A stretch of 43,118 nt of DNA, taken from positions 1 through 43,118 of the forward strand of contig CAKOIE010000009.1 of assembly GCA_934086395.1 (NCBI GenBank), written 5' to 3'. Positions 33,955-42,094 of this stretch are shown one piece after another. This DNA is from an uncultured Bacilli bacterium. Lineage in GTDB: Bacteria > Bacillota_I > Bacilli_A > RF39 > UBA660. Position numbers and translations under genes: made by a program. Positions within the stretch are counted from its first letter, which is position 1. Each line of letters starts with the position of its first letter. The notes below the pieces were generated by a model. That model searched no databases. It saw nothing but the letters and a program-made list of their open reading frames with translations, and was not told the DNA's origin.

Positions 33955-34050
33955 GTGAATAAGAAATTATTATATTTTATTTTAATTAATTTATTTATAA
34001 TTATTTTTATTTTATTCTATATTATTATTAAAATGATAGTGTTAAAATAA
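33955..34050 (+). CDS. Tiny hydrophobic membrane peptide 1 (putative type I toxin)
   Basis: A 31-residue frame from a GTG: a Lys-Lys start (MNKKLLYF), about 20 Ile/Leu/Phe residues forming one membrane helix, and a basic end (IVLK). AGAGGTGAT lies 4-5 nt upstream and is held in a 10-bp hairpin (33921-33947) with one bulged A. The mRNA 5' segment 33896-33908 can pair over 13 bp with 34112-34124 next to the 3' U tract. Such self-closing mRNAs and one-helix peptides are typical of type I toxins (Fst, TxpA, Hok types), but the sequence matches none I know. Toxicity is inferred. Confidence 0.65.
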   Translation: MNKKLLYFILINLFIIIFILFYIIIKMIVLK

Positions 34051-34152
34051 AAACCACCATAAACAGGGGGTTTTGTGAAAACTTTACAAAAGGTAATCAC
34101 TTAACATCCAAAATTAGGTGTTCCTTTTTTATTTTATGTAAGGCTTCCTTAC
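34041..34152 (-). ncRNA. Putative antisense RNA 1 (type I antitoxin)
   Basis: Minus-strand promoter -35 TTGAAG (34187-34182), 17-bp spacer, -10 TAGTAT (34164-34159) preceded by TGA; start near 34152. The RNA would begin with a GTAAGG/CCTTAC hairpin and end at an intrinsic terminator: AAAACCCCC and GGTGGTTTT arms (34074-34050, one mismatch) followed by TATTTT. It covers the 3' untranslated part of the peptide mRNA up to the stop codon, about 95 nt of perfect complementarity. Confidence 0.6.
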
Positions 34153-34228
34153 ACATTCATACTATCATATTTTTAAATTATCTTCAAGATGTTAATTAGT
34201 TCAAATATGAAATATCGCGTGTTTTTTC

Positions 34229-34258
34229 TTGACCTAACATCCAATAATCTGATATTCT
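34229..34258 (+). promoter_or_regulatory. Promoter of hydrophobic peptide mRNA 2
   Basis: -35 TTGACC (34229-34234), 18-bp spacer, -10 TATTCT (34253-34258) preceded by TGA. Predicted start near 34265. Confidence 0.7.
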
Positions 34259-34327
34259 ATTCCTTAAGGAACATTTAATTGTTAGTGTGATTGCCTTTTT
34301 CAAACATTATTGAAAGAAGGTGATATT

Positions 34328-34405
34328 ATGAGCAAGAAAGATTGTTTAATTTTTATCTTACTTATAATTATCATATTATTAATAGTAGTTATCTTATCTA
34401 AATAA
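34328..34405 (+). CDS. Tiny hydrophobic membrane peptide 2 (putative type I toxin)
   Basis: A 25-residue frame from ATG: MSKKDC, then a helix made almost only of Ile, Leu and Val, ending LSK. AAGGTGAT is 3-4 nt upstream and lies in the 3' arm of a 10-bp hairpin (34293-34321) with one bulge. Its stem differs in sequence from that of locus 1 but keeps pairing. The mRNA ends (34268-34280 and 34487-34499) pair over 13 bp with one G-U. Same layout as 33955-34050; function inferred. Confidence 0.65.
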   Translation: MSKKDCLIFILLIIIILLIVVILSK

Positions 34406-34414
34406 CTACTATTA

Positions 34415-34527
34415 ATACAAAAATTTCACCTAACACAGGGGTGTTTTGGTGCTTTTCCTATAAAGGTAATCACTTAACATTCTCCAAATTAAGTGTTCCT
34501 TTTTTATTTTATGTAAGTCATCCTTAC
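34415..34527 (-). ncRNA. Putative antisense RNA 2 (type I antitoxin)
   Basis: Minus-strand promoter -35 TTGTAC (34562-34557), 17-bp spacer, -10 TAATAT (34539-34534) preceded by TGA; start near 34527. The terminator is a CACC/GGTG plus AACAC/GTGTT stem (34451-34427) followed by AAATTTTTG. Position, spacing and overlap with the peptide mRNA match antisense RNA 1 although the sequences differ. Confidence 0.6.
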
Positions 34528-34596
34528 ATATTCATATTATCAAATTTTAATAATTTGTACAAGTATTACTAACGTAATTTCATACATTAATAAATA

Positions 34597-36087
34597 TTAA
34601 ATAAGCTCCTCTAAAGCCATTTTAAGCTTATCTAACATTTCAACAATCTCTTCTTCACTTTTAGCAAAAGTAAATCTTCCAACCAATTCATCCTCATTCG
34701 GCCAAGCAATACTTTTTCCAATTAAATATCTTAAATTAATTTTTTTATATAAATAAATCAATAAATCTTCATCAGAATTTATTATTCCATCTTCATAACG
34801 TTTACCCCTTAATGCAGTAAAATCAAGTACAATAAAGAATCCTGCCTTAACATCACATTTAATTTTAACTCCATCTATTCCCTTATTTGCATCATAATTA
34901 GAAGCATATCTTTTAATAGATTTAACCACCCTATTATGATATTTTTTATCACAACAATTAATTCCTAAAACCATAGTCTTAAATAAATTATAACGATACT
35001 TATATTCTTCTCTTAACTTACGAAAATATTTATCATATTCTATCTCACTACTACCAAACGCCCCAGAAAGTGCCTCACCAATAATAGCTGGAACTGCATC
35101 AAGTTCTCTAAATATTTTATTAACAATTTCTCTAATAATTATTTCATCTGCAACAACAAATCCAGCTCTTAAGCTAGCCATCCCATAAGATTTAGAAAGA
35201 CCAAATAAAGATATCGTATTTTTAAACATTCCACTTAAACTAGCAACAGGTTTAGCAATATCATTATCAAAACATATATCACGATAAATTAAATCATCAA
35301 TAATAAACATATTATTATCTTTAATAACCTTGCCAAGTTCTTCTAGTCTATCTTTATCTAATTCCCCCATATAATTACCTAAAGGATTATTTGGATTACT
35401 ATTTAAATAAGCAACTACCCTAGGAACATAATCTAAATCTTTATATTTAACCCTAAGTTCATCATTAATTTCCTTAACCTTATCGTCTAGCCTCTTAGGA
35501 TTAATCAAATAATTATCCTCTTCTAATAAAGGCACAACCTCAACATTAACATTTAATCTTTCTGGTTTAAGAATAAATAATCCATAATTAGGAGCCGTAG
35601 TTATAATTACATCATAAGGTCTTGCTATTACATCAATAACATAATTAAAAGCCTGACTAGTAGAAGCACACATCGTTAAATTATTAACCGATAATCCCTT
35701 ACTATCAATATCGTTATAATCATATGTATCATCATTTTTAATGCCTATTTTTTCTACATAATCAAGAAGAACTTTTCTAACCCTGTCATCACCTTCAGAA
35801 TAAGGATATTTATATAACTCATTACCATGAATATACCTATCTAATCTTTTAATAATAGGAGGATAAGCATCATAGCTTAAAGGATTTCCACTAGTAAAAT
35901 TTATATCTTTTTTACCATCATATAAATTATTTAAAATATAATCATAAATATTAAACCCATCTTCAACTCCTTTAACATATTTAGAAAAAGGTTTATTATC
36001 CATTCTTTTCCCTACATCAGGAAATCCAAACTTTCTTTCTTTCAAATAAGGATATCTCTTTAAAATATCGCTAAATAGCTTATCCAT
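34597..36087 (-). CDS. PLP-dependent aminotransferase, class I/II
   Basis: A 496-residue fold-type I aminotransferase. The PLP-binding Lys is in FGLSKSYGMASLRAGF (about residue 300); the cofactor-contacting Asn-Pro and Asp/Tyr are in LNSNPNNPLGNYMGE and IIDDLIYRD; a C-terminal Arg for the substrate carboxylate is likely in VGRFTFA. It is longer than usual (about 400 aa) because of extra N-terminal and mid-chain segments. Substrate not determinable. It follows nadK by 12 bp and is the last gene of the NAD operon; the link to NAD metabolism is not obvious. Confidence 0.87.
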   Translation of the reverse strand: MDKLFSDILKRYPYLKERKFGFPDVGKRMDNKPFSKYVKGVEDGFNIYDYILNNLYDGKKDINFTSGNPLSYDAYPPIIKRLDRYIHGNELYKYPYSEGDDRVRKVLLDYVEKIGIKNDDTYDYNDIDSKGLSVNNLTMCASTSQAFNYVIDVIARPYDVIITTAPNYGLFILKPERLNVNVEVVPLLEEDNYLINPKRLDDKVKEINDELRVKYKDLDYVPRVVAYLNSNPNNPLGNYMGELDKDRLEELGKVIKDNNMFIIDDLIYRDICFDNDIAKPVASLSGMFKNTISLFGLSKSYGMASLRAGFVVADEIIIREIVNKIFRELDAVPAIIGEALSGAFGSSEIEYDKYFRKLREEYKYRYNLFKTMVLGINCCDKKYHNRVVKSIKRYASNYDANKGIDGVKIKCDVKAGFFIVLDFTALRGKRYEDGIINSDEDLLIYLYKKINLRYLIGKSIAWPNEDELVGRFTFAKSEEEIVEMLDKLKMALEELI

Positions 36088-36099
36088 AATTATTCACTC

Positions 36100-36885
36100 C
36101 TAACTTAAAAACTTTTCATTTATTTTCTTAATAAAATTATATCCATTCTTTCTAAAACATTTTATCGTCTTATTTTCCATCAAAACTTCAACCTTACTTA
36201 TATTATTAAACACTTTATTTTCCCCATCAAACGTGATTAATAAATCATTCGTATTATTTAGAATCAAAGTTATTAATTTATTATCGGGAAGAACTAAAGG
36301 GCCTAACAAATTACGATAAGTTTTACTATTTAAAGGTGCAATAGGTGTTATTTGTAAACTATGAAATGTATTATAAACAATAGCGCCACCTAAACTTAAA
36401 TTATAAGCTGTTGAACCAAAACTAGTTGATATAACAACCCCATCTCCTACAAAATTTTCTAATTTCTCATTATCAATTTCAATATTTAATTTTAAAGTTT
36501 TAAAATCACTAGATCTAAACACAAATTCATTTAAAGCATTTAATTCATATATTTTATCTTTAACATATATTTTTGCTTTAACAACTTTAATTTCTTCCTT
36601 AAAATAATTATTATTTTTTAAATCTTCAACTAGTTCATCTATATTTTCAACACTTATATCTTGAGCAAACCCAAGGGTTCCTGTATTAACTCCTAAAAAT
36701 AAAGTATCACTATTAAAATTAGTTTCTCTAACCATTCTAAGAAAAGCCCCATCACCACCTATAGCAATAGCATAATCATAATTATCATTATCCAAAATAA
36801 ATCCATTGTTTTCTAATTTCTTAGCTAACTTTTCATAAACCTCAATAGACTTTTCATTATTATTATAAAATATTTTAACTTTCAT
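36100..36885 (-). CDS. nadK: NAD kinase
   Basis: A 261-residue enzyme that phosphorylates NAD to NADP. It shows the GGDGAFL motif (about residue 44), NTGTLGF, the NE of LNEFVFRS, and the Gly-rich GDGVVISTSFGSTAYNLSLGG. Length is typical for Bacillota. It starts 1 bp after the pncC stop in the eight-gene NAD operon. Confidence 0.96.
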   Translation of the reverse strand: MKVKIFYNNNEKSIEVYEKLAKKLENNGFILDNDNYDYAIAIGGDGAFLRMVRETNFNSDTLFLGVNTGTLGFAQDISVENIDELVEDLKNNNYFKEEIKVVKAKIYVKDKIYELNALNEFVFRSSDFKTLKLNIEIDNEKLENFVGDGVVISTSFGSTAYNLSLGGAIVYNTFHSLQITPIAPLNSKTYRNLLGPLVLPDNKLITLILNNTNDLLITFDGENKVFNNISKVEVLMENKTIKCFRKNGYNFIKKINEKFLS

Positions 36886-36886
36886 T

Positions 36887-37354
36887 TTACTTATAAATCT
36901 CTAATAAGCTTTTACTTATATTCTCCATAATATATTTTTTATTATTTAATCTATTATCATTTATCGCAATTAATTCATATTCATAATATTTATCACTATT
37001 CTTATCATAAATTGCATAATAAATTTTATTATCATCACCAAATAAATTATTTTCATCAACTCTATTAATTTTACCAGTAATCCCAACACCAATATCGCTA
37101 CTTGCAAAATCACTAATATTTTTAGCCATTTCTCTAGCTACATTCATACTATAAACTGAATATTTATCAATTACATCCTTACTTACACCCATTTTAATCT
37201 TATACTCATTTGAATAAGTAACTGCACTAAATTTTAAAATACTACTTGATCCATCAATATCTGTTATTGAACTTGCTACAAACCCTCCTGTGCATGACTC
37301 CATAGTTGCAATTGTCATTTTCTTTTCTATTAATAAATTAACTACATCTCTCAT
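36887..37354 (-). CDS. pncC: CinA C-terminal-domain protein, nicotinamide-nucleotide amidase type
   Basis: A 155-residue stand-alone CinA-C domain. PncC deamidates NMN to nicotinic acid mononucleotide. Seen here: TMESCTGGFVASSITDIDGSS (catalytic Ser), VTYSNEYKIKMGV with the conserved Tyr and Lys, and VGITGKI. The usual GPxGG after ITG is replaced by a divergent NRVDENNLFGDD stretch, so activity should be checked. Operon position between nadD and nadK supports the assignment. It overlaps nadD by 17 bp. Confidence 0.8.
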   Translation of the reverse strand: MRDVVNLLIEKKMTIATMESCTGGFVASSITDIDGSSSILKFSAVTYSNEYKIKMGVSKDVIDKYSVYSMNVAREMAKNISDFASSDIGVGITGKINRVDENNLFGDDNKIYYAIYDKNSDKYYEYELIAINDNRLNNKKYIMENISKSLLEIYK

Positions 37355-37901
37355 AAAGTTTTTCCTTTCTTATATACTCTAAAACATTTTTATCAAGATA
37401 CTTTTTTATTATATCATCATTATCAATATTATTCCTAATAAAAGTAGAACTTATATCATTATTTAATATATCCGTAACAACAACATTATCTTTTACTTCT
37501 ATCTTATCATCATCCCTATTAATAACTAATAACTTATAATTACTTAAAATATATTCACTATTTTTCCAATTACTAATTTGCTTTAAATTATCAGTTCCCA
37601 ATATAAAATAAATCTCACTACCTAAATACTTCTTCTTAAAATAATCTAAAGTTTCATAAGTATAAACAACTCTATCTTGATTTTCATAATCACTTACAAT
37701 CATATCATCATAATCATTAGTCAATATTTTAAGCATCTCTAATCTATATTTTATATCAACAAGATCATCTTTACTATATTTATTACCAGTAGGAACAAAT
37801 ATTACTTTATCTAAATACTTAAGTCTTAATAAATCTTTAGCAATATTTAAATGCATTAAGTGAGGAGGATTAAATGATCCTCCAAAAACTCCTATTCTCA
37901 T
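37338..37901 (-). CDS. nadD: Nicotinate-nucleotide adenylyltransferase
   Basis: A 187-residue nucleotidyltransferase that joins NaMN and ATP to NaAD. It starts RIGVFGGSFNPPHLMH, with the HxxH ATP site, has the FILGTDNLKQI strand and the C-terminal ISSTFIRNNI motif (ISSTxIR). It begins 2 bp after the nadE stop. Confidence 0.96.
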   Translation of the reverse strand: MRIGVFGGSFNPPHLMHLNIAKDLLRLKYLDKVIFVPTGNKYSKDDLVDIKYRLEMLKILTNDYDDMIVSDYENQDRVVYTYETLDYFKKKYLGSEIYFILGTDNLKQISNWKNSEYILSNYKLLVINRDDDKIEVKDNVVVTDILNNDISSTFIRNNIDNDDIIKKYLDKNVLEYIRKEKLYERCS

Positions 37902-37903
37902 AA

Positions 37904-38653
37904 CTATCTTTTTAAATAAGGAACATTATATTTATGTAATGAATTATTATGTAACTTTTCTATTTTACCTTTAACAATATCATCATCTAGTGTGCCACTT
38001 AAATACTTTTCAATATCACTATATTTAACACCTAACTTATCTTCATCACTTAATCCAGATAATCCATCACTTGGAACCTTATATAATACTTTTTCTGGAA
38101 CATTTAGATATTCACCTATAGCAATAACTTCACTAACCGTATAATCTGTTAAAACACCAATATCATGAACTGAATCTCCTCCTTTAGTAAAATATCCAAC
38201 ATAACATTCACATTTATTGCTTGTACCAGCAACTATATAAGTTTTACCTTTAATAGCCGAATATAACGCTGCTAAATAATAACAACTTGCCATTCTAAGT
38301 CTTGGTTTTAAATTAATTTCACTATTTTTTAAATCTTCACCAGTAAAATTACCTAACTTCTTAATTTCCTTAGTAAATACATCATAAGTATCAGTTAAAT
38401 CTAAATTAATTAATTCAAAACCAAATGTATCAGCAACTAATTTAGCATCATTTTTATCTTCCTCATTAGAGTGACATGGTAAAGTAACACCTAATACATT
38501 TTCTCTTCCAATAGCATCACACATAATAGCTGCTACAACTGCTGAATCTTTACCACCACTTATACCTAAAACACAGCCTCCTAAATTATTCTTTTTATAA
38601 TATTCTCTAATAAAATTAATTAACTTTTTAGTTTCTACTTCTTTATTAAACAT
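37904..38653 (-). CDS. nadE: NH3-dependent NAD synthetase
   Basis: A 249-residue enzyme converting NaAD to NAD with ammonia. The PP-loop is LGISGGKDSAVVAAIM (about residue 31); GTSNKCECYVGYFTKGGDSVHDIG and the PSDGLSGLSDED loop are typical. There is no N-terminal glutamine amidotransferase domain, so free ammonia is the donor. AAGGA lies 7 nt before the ATG; the gene overlaps the preceding Nudix gene by 19 bp. Confidence 0.96.
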   Translation of the reverse strand: MFNKEVETKKLINFIREYYKKNNLGGCVLGISGGKDSAVVAAIMCDAIGRENVLGVTLPCHSNEEDKNDAKLVADTFGFELINLDLTDTYDVFTKEIKKLGNFTGEDLKNSEINLKPRLRMASCYYLAALYSAIKGKTYIVAGTSNKCECYVGYFTKGGDSVHDIGVLTDYTVSEVIAIGEYLNVPEKVLYKVPSDGLSGLSDEDKLGVKYSDIEKYLSGTLDDDIVKGKIEKLHNNSLHKYNVPYLKR

Positions 38654-39237
38654 AACCCATTCCTTCTTTCCTTTTCTAAACTAATTGCTAAAAGTGAATT
38701 AGCATCTTTTATATAATTTAAATCTATTAATTTATCCAAATCTTCAAAACTACACTTAATAACCTTAACGAATTCACCATCATCTAAACTTTGATTACTA
38801 ACTAATTTACAACCTTTAAAAACAAATATATGATTTAAAGCACCACTTATTCCTTGATCTTGATAAAAAGCTTTAATATAATGAGTTTCCCCAGGAACAT
38901 AACCAGTTTCTTCTAAAAACTCCCTTTTAGCAGCATCTAATATTGATTCATTATCATTAACATATCCAGCTGGTAAATTAGCAAGAACGCCTTCCTTAGT
39001 AAACACTCTAGGTTCTAAGGATAAAAGCACATCTCCAAACTCAGTATAGCCTAAAATTATAACAGCATCCCTTCTTTTACCTAATTTAAGTAATTCTTCT
39101 CTAATAATTTGTTCTCCGTTATTTAAAGTAACCAAATAACTAATAGAACTTAAAAACTTCTTATCACTATTTATTATTTCCATCTTTAAAGTTTTTAACT
39201 CTTCAATTTGTTTATCTATTGTTTCTAAATTAATCAT
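38635..39237 (-). CDS. Nudix hydrolase, ADP-ribose pyrophosphatase type
   Basis: A 200-residue Nudix enzyme with an intact box: GYVNDNE, seven residues, then REFLEETGY. The N-terminal beta/alpha part and the DQGISGALNHIFVFKG segment fit ADP-ribose pyrophosphatases, and its place inside the NAD operon agrees: it would clear ADP-ribose, which is also the likely ligand of the NrtR-like regulator. Its ATG overlaps the TGA of pncB (ATGA). Confidence 0.87.
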   Translation of the reverse strand: MINLETIDKQIEELKTLKMEIINSDKKFLSSISYLVTLNNGEQIIREELLKLGKRRDAVIILGYTEFGDVLLSLEPRVFTKEGVLANLPAGYVNDNESILDAAKREFLEETGYVPGETHYIKAFYQDQGISGALNHIFVFKGCKLVSNQSLDDGEFVKVIKCSFEDLDKLIDLNYIKDANSLLAISLEKERRNGLCLIKK

Positions 39238-40691
39238 AATCTCTTAACCTTACCAATCATTTCTTTTTTAAACTCAGCATATTCACTAGTTCCTGATACA
39301 TGATATGTTTGTGGATTCATCTCTCTTTTAACTTCCGGATAAATAGTACTCATTTGCATATCAACATACTCTTTTAATTCATTAATACTTAAATCTTCAA
39401 ACACTTGCTTACCATTAACAAATATTTCTTTTTGCATGCGTTCAACTCTAAAATTATTTAAAGTCTTTTGATTAATAAACCCTTTTAAATCGATAATTAA
39501 TAGATTATCCATAGAAAGTTTATCTCCTCTTCTAACCATTACATCAGCTAAGGCATAACCAGTCTCATTATCATATAATCTATATAAATCTTTAAAATCA
39601 GGATTAATAGTTTTAATAGGATCCTCACTAACTTTAATTTTAGGTATTCTCTTATCACCATCTAAAATAGCAACTTCTTTGTAAACACATCCCATTCTTC
39701 CTTCAGGTTTAGAAATATTATCTCCAACTCCTAAAGAATCAAACTTAGCACCTTGTTCAGTTAAAGATCTAATCGTATTTGCATTAAGTCCATTACTTAA
39801 ACAAATTGTTGCATCATTAAGTCCTGCATCATCTAACATTTTTCTAGCCATTTTAGATAAATAAGCTAAATCTCCTGAATCAATTCTAATACCTTTTAAA
39901 CGATATCCATTAGGAATTAAATATTCTTTAGCAACTCTTATCGCATTAGGAATACCACTTCTTAAAGTATCATAAGTATCAACCAGTAATAATGTTTCAT
40001 TTGGATAACTCTTAGCATATGCTAAAAATGCTTCATATTCACTATCAAAAGATTCAATATAACTATGTGCTTGAGTACCAAGTGCTTTTTCTCCGATCAT
40101 ATTTGCTGCAATTACATTGCTTGTCCCCGCACAACCAGCCATAACACCATACAAAGAAGCGTCAATTGCAGCATCAAGTCCATCCGCTCTTCTAGCGCCA
40201 AACTCCATAACCTTAACATTTTTAGGAGTTGCTTCAATAATTCTTCTAGCCCCTGTTGCATGTTCCATCGCTCCATTAAGAAGTGATAACACAGCAGTTT
40301 CAATAATTTGGGCTTCAATTAAAGGAGCCTCAACTGTTAAAATAGGTTCATTTGGAAACACTGGAGTTCCATCAGGTATCGCATAAATATTTCCCGTAAA
40401 CTTAAATTTTTTTAAATAATTTATAAATTCTTCACCATAACCTAAACTTCTAAAATATTCTAAATCTTTATCACTAAACTTTAAATTATTAATATATTCA
40501 ATAACTTTATCAACACCAGCCATTAAAGCATAACCACCATTACTTGGTACTTTTCTAAAAAATACATCAAATACCCCAATTGTATCTTTCATTCCACTTT
40601 CAAAATATGAATTAGCCATATTAAGTTCATATTGGTCAGTTAACATACTATAATTTTTATTTAATCTTACATATCCATCTTCTAATTTCAT
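39234..40691 (-). CDS. pncB: Nicotinate phosphoribosyltransferase
   Basis: A 485-residue salvage enzyme making NaMN from nicotinate and PRPP. It begins with the family segment LTDQYELNMANSYF, has FEFGARRADG-like MEFGARRADGLDAAIDAS, the GTQAHSYIESF loop, LLVDTYDTLRSG, and GIRIDSGDLAYLS in the phosphate-binding region. Length is typical of the Gram-positive form. It starts 2 bp after the pncA stop and ends in TGA. Confidence 0.96.
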   Translation of the reverse strand: MKLEDGYVRLNKNYSMLTDQYELNMANSYFESGMKDTIGVFDVFFRKVPSNGGYALMAGVDKVIEYINNLKFSDKDLEYFRSLGYGEEFINYLKKFKFTGNIYAIPDGTPVFPNEPILTVEAPLIEAQIIETAVLSLLNGAMEHATGARRIIEATPKNVKVMEFGARRADGLDAAIDASLYGVMAGCAGTSNVIAANMIGEKALGTQAHSYIESFDSEYEAFLAYAKSYPNETLLLVDTYDTLRSGIPNAIRVAKEYLIPNGYRLKGIRIDSGDLAYLSKMARKMLDDAGLNDATICLSNGLNANTIRSLTEQGAKFDSLGVGDNISKPEGRMGCVYKEVAILDGDKRIPKIKVSEDPIKTINPDFKDLYRLYDNETGYALADVMVRRGDKLSMDNLLIIDLKGFINQKTLNNFRVERMQKEIFVNGKQVFEDLSINELKEYVDMQMSTIYPEVKREMNPQTYHVSGTSEYAEFKKEMIGKVKRL

Positions 40692-40693
40692 AA

Positions 40694-41323
40694 TTATCTC
40701 ATTCCTTTTCTTAATTCTTTTATTTTTAAATCTTCATAATTATTAACATAAATTGCACCTGCTTGTTCCATAACTTTTCTAGCTATATCTTTCCACATTT
40801 GTCTGTTATGATAAGGACTATCAAAAGTATCTACGCCACTACTTACAACATATATATCTACTTTTCTATTAATTTCATCCATAAATCTAGCATAAGTTCT
40901 AACAAAATCCATAACACATAAATCTTCACAAACTCCCATAAATACAGCTTCTCTTAAATTTTTCATATTTTTAATATCTTGTCTTAACTTATCATTAAGC
41001 ATCCCATTAATTGAGTTCTTATGATATATTCTCGTATTAACATAATCCATATACTTTAAAAACTCTGGTATAAAATTTGCTTCTAAAGTATCTTTAATAC
41101 AATGAGGAGGATAACTCATAAACTCCTTGCAATCTTTATCATGCCACTCTCCGATTAAATTAATACTTTCTCCGCATTTTACAAAATCATCAAGTACTTT
41201 AACCTGTTCAGGTACTAACTCATTATATGAAGGATTAGCCATAGCACCAGTATTTACAAACCCTTCTACCATATCAATAAGATATACACTTCTTTCAAAT
41301 TCATTTAACTCTTTTTCTTTCAT
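40694..41323 (-). CDS. pncA: Nicotinamidase-type isochorismatase-family hydrolase
   Basis: A 209-residue cysteine hydrolase. The catalytic triad is visible as the Asp of YLIDMVEGF, the Lys of YHKNSI and the Cys of MGVCEDLCV; metal ligands are probably in GEWHDKDC and YPPHC. It would convert nicotinamide to nicotinate, feeding pncB downstream. ATG 41323 is preferred (AAGGA 8 nt upstream); the in-frame ATG at 41332 overlaps that site. First gene of the NAD operon. Confidence 0.9.
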   Translation of the reverse strand: MKEKELNEFERSVYLIDMVEGFVNTGAMANPSYNELVPEQVKVLDDFVKCGESINLIGEWHDKDCKEFMSYPPHCIKDTLEANFIPEFLKYMDYVNTRIYHKNSINGMLNDKLRQDIKNMKNLREAVFMGVCEDLCVMDFVRTYARFMDEINRKVDIYVVSSGVDTFDSPYHNRQMWKDIARKVMEQAGAIYVNNYEDLKIKELRKGMR

Positions 41324-41359
41324 ATTTATCATCCTTTTTCATTTGTTATTATCATTTTA

Positions 41360-41387
41360 TTAATATCAAATTATTAAATTAATTCAA
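41360..41387 (-). promoter_or_regulatory. Promoter of the NAD salvage operon
   Basis: On the minus strand -35 TTGAAT (41387-41382), a 16-bp spacer and -10 TATTAA (41365-41360) preceded by TGA. Start near 41353. The palindrome at 41384-41402 overlaps the -35. Confidence 0.5.
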
Positions 41388-41402
41388 GAGTATTTCTCTT
41401 GA
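41384..41402. repeat. Palindrome TCAAGAG-TATTT-CTCTTGA
   Basis: Perfect 7-bp arms. It lies 13 nt after the stop of 41415-42056 and overlaps the -35 of the NAD operon promoter. No true U run follows on the minus strand, so an operator is as likely as a terminator; an NrtR-type site is one possibility, not shown. Confidence 0.5.
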
Positions 41403-41414
41403 TAATAATTATAT

Positions 41415-42056
41415 TTATCGAAGTTTGCATATTTTTACTTTACTCCTAGTTTTAAATATACCTGAGTTTTTAAAAGTTTCTAATTCATTAACTAAAATTA
41501 AAATGTCTGATATTAATTCTTCATTATTTATATTTTTAAGTTTTTCCAAAATGTTCCTTAATTCATCATAATTTTCTAAAATTAGCAAATAATTTAATTC
41601 TAATATTAAACTAACATTTATTCCAAGGTGTTTTAAATATTCAAATATCCTGTCATTGATATATTTCTTACTTTGACTAATCATTTCCAGTACTGGATCT
41701 TTTTTTATAGAAACATTATATAAATAAAGATATTCTTCAGCACTTATGTTTTTATTTGCTAAATAACGATAATAAATATTAATAACTTTTTCAAGTTCAA
41801 ATTCTGATTTATTGCAATTTACATTATCAAAAATATAGGCATGAATCGTTTCTTTAAATCCTAAGGCTCTTTCTAAATTTTCTTTAGAATAGCTTTGACT
41901 AACAATATTTGTTATCCTCCTTTTTAAATTTTCACTTGCAGCCAATCTTGAAATTTCATAGTTAGCAGAAGATTGTCTATCCATTATATCGTATGCAGCT
42001 GACATAACTGTGTTATAAGCCTCACTTATTGTTGGCTCATGGTAAAAATATTCCAT
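41415..42056 (-). CDS. Unknown helical protein under a strongly regulated promoter
   Basis: A 213-residue, all-alpha-looking soluble protein with no recognised domain. It starts MEYFYHEPTISEAYN, has a basic NLKRRITNIV stretch, several Tyr-rich helices and a basic tail (KTRSKVKICKLR). No clear helix-turn-helix was found. GAAGGA lies 6 nt upstream of the ATG. Its promoter matches consensus and is covered by an 11-bp-arm palindrome, so it is probably tightly repressed until a signal arrives. Confidence 0.65.
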   Translation of the reverse strand: MEYFYHEPTISEAYNTVMSAAYDIMDRQSSANYEISRLAASENLKRRITNIVSQSYSKENLERALGFKETIHAYIFDNVNCNKSEFELEKVINIYYRYLANKNISAEEYLYLYNVSIKKDPVLEMISQSKKYINDRIFEYLKHLGINVSLILELNYLLILENYDELRNILEKLKNINNEELISDILILVNELETFKNSGIFKTRSKVKICKLR

Positions 42057-42094
42057 TTTAATTCCTTCTCTCTTTTTTTCAAAAACATTTCGTT

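Larger units (their letters stand above)
33837..34562. repeat. Tandem pair of type I toxin-antitoxin-like units
   Basis: Two units offset by about 370 bp (33837-34187 and 34207-34562) share the same ordered parts: ATGAAATATCG, promoter TTGACC-N18-TATTCT, the 5' segment AAGGAACATTTAATTG (identical), a ribosome-site hairpin, a tiny hydrophobic reading frame, a convergent terminator, GGTAATCACTTAACAT, AAATTARGTGTTCCTTTTTT, a GTAAG/CTTAC hairpin, and an antisense promoter at the far end. The reading frames themselves diverge strongly while structure is kept, so both units appear to have been under selection since duplication or separate arrival. Confidence 0.8.

Noticed and set aside
33816..34562. 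CRISPR-like or IS-like interpretation of the repeats
   Set aside because: Only two long units with internal reading frames and promoters are present; no short regular repeats and spacers, no transposase and no flanking target duplications were seen.
40065..40386. Three overlapping frames on both strands inside pncB
   Set aside because: They lie wholly within a strongly supported pncB and have no features of their own; the locally higher GC removes stops by chance.
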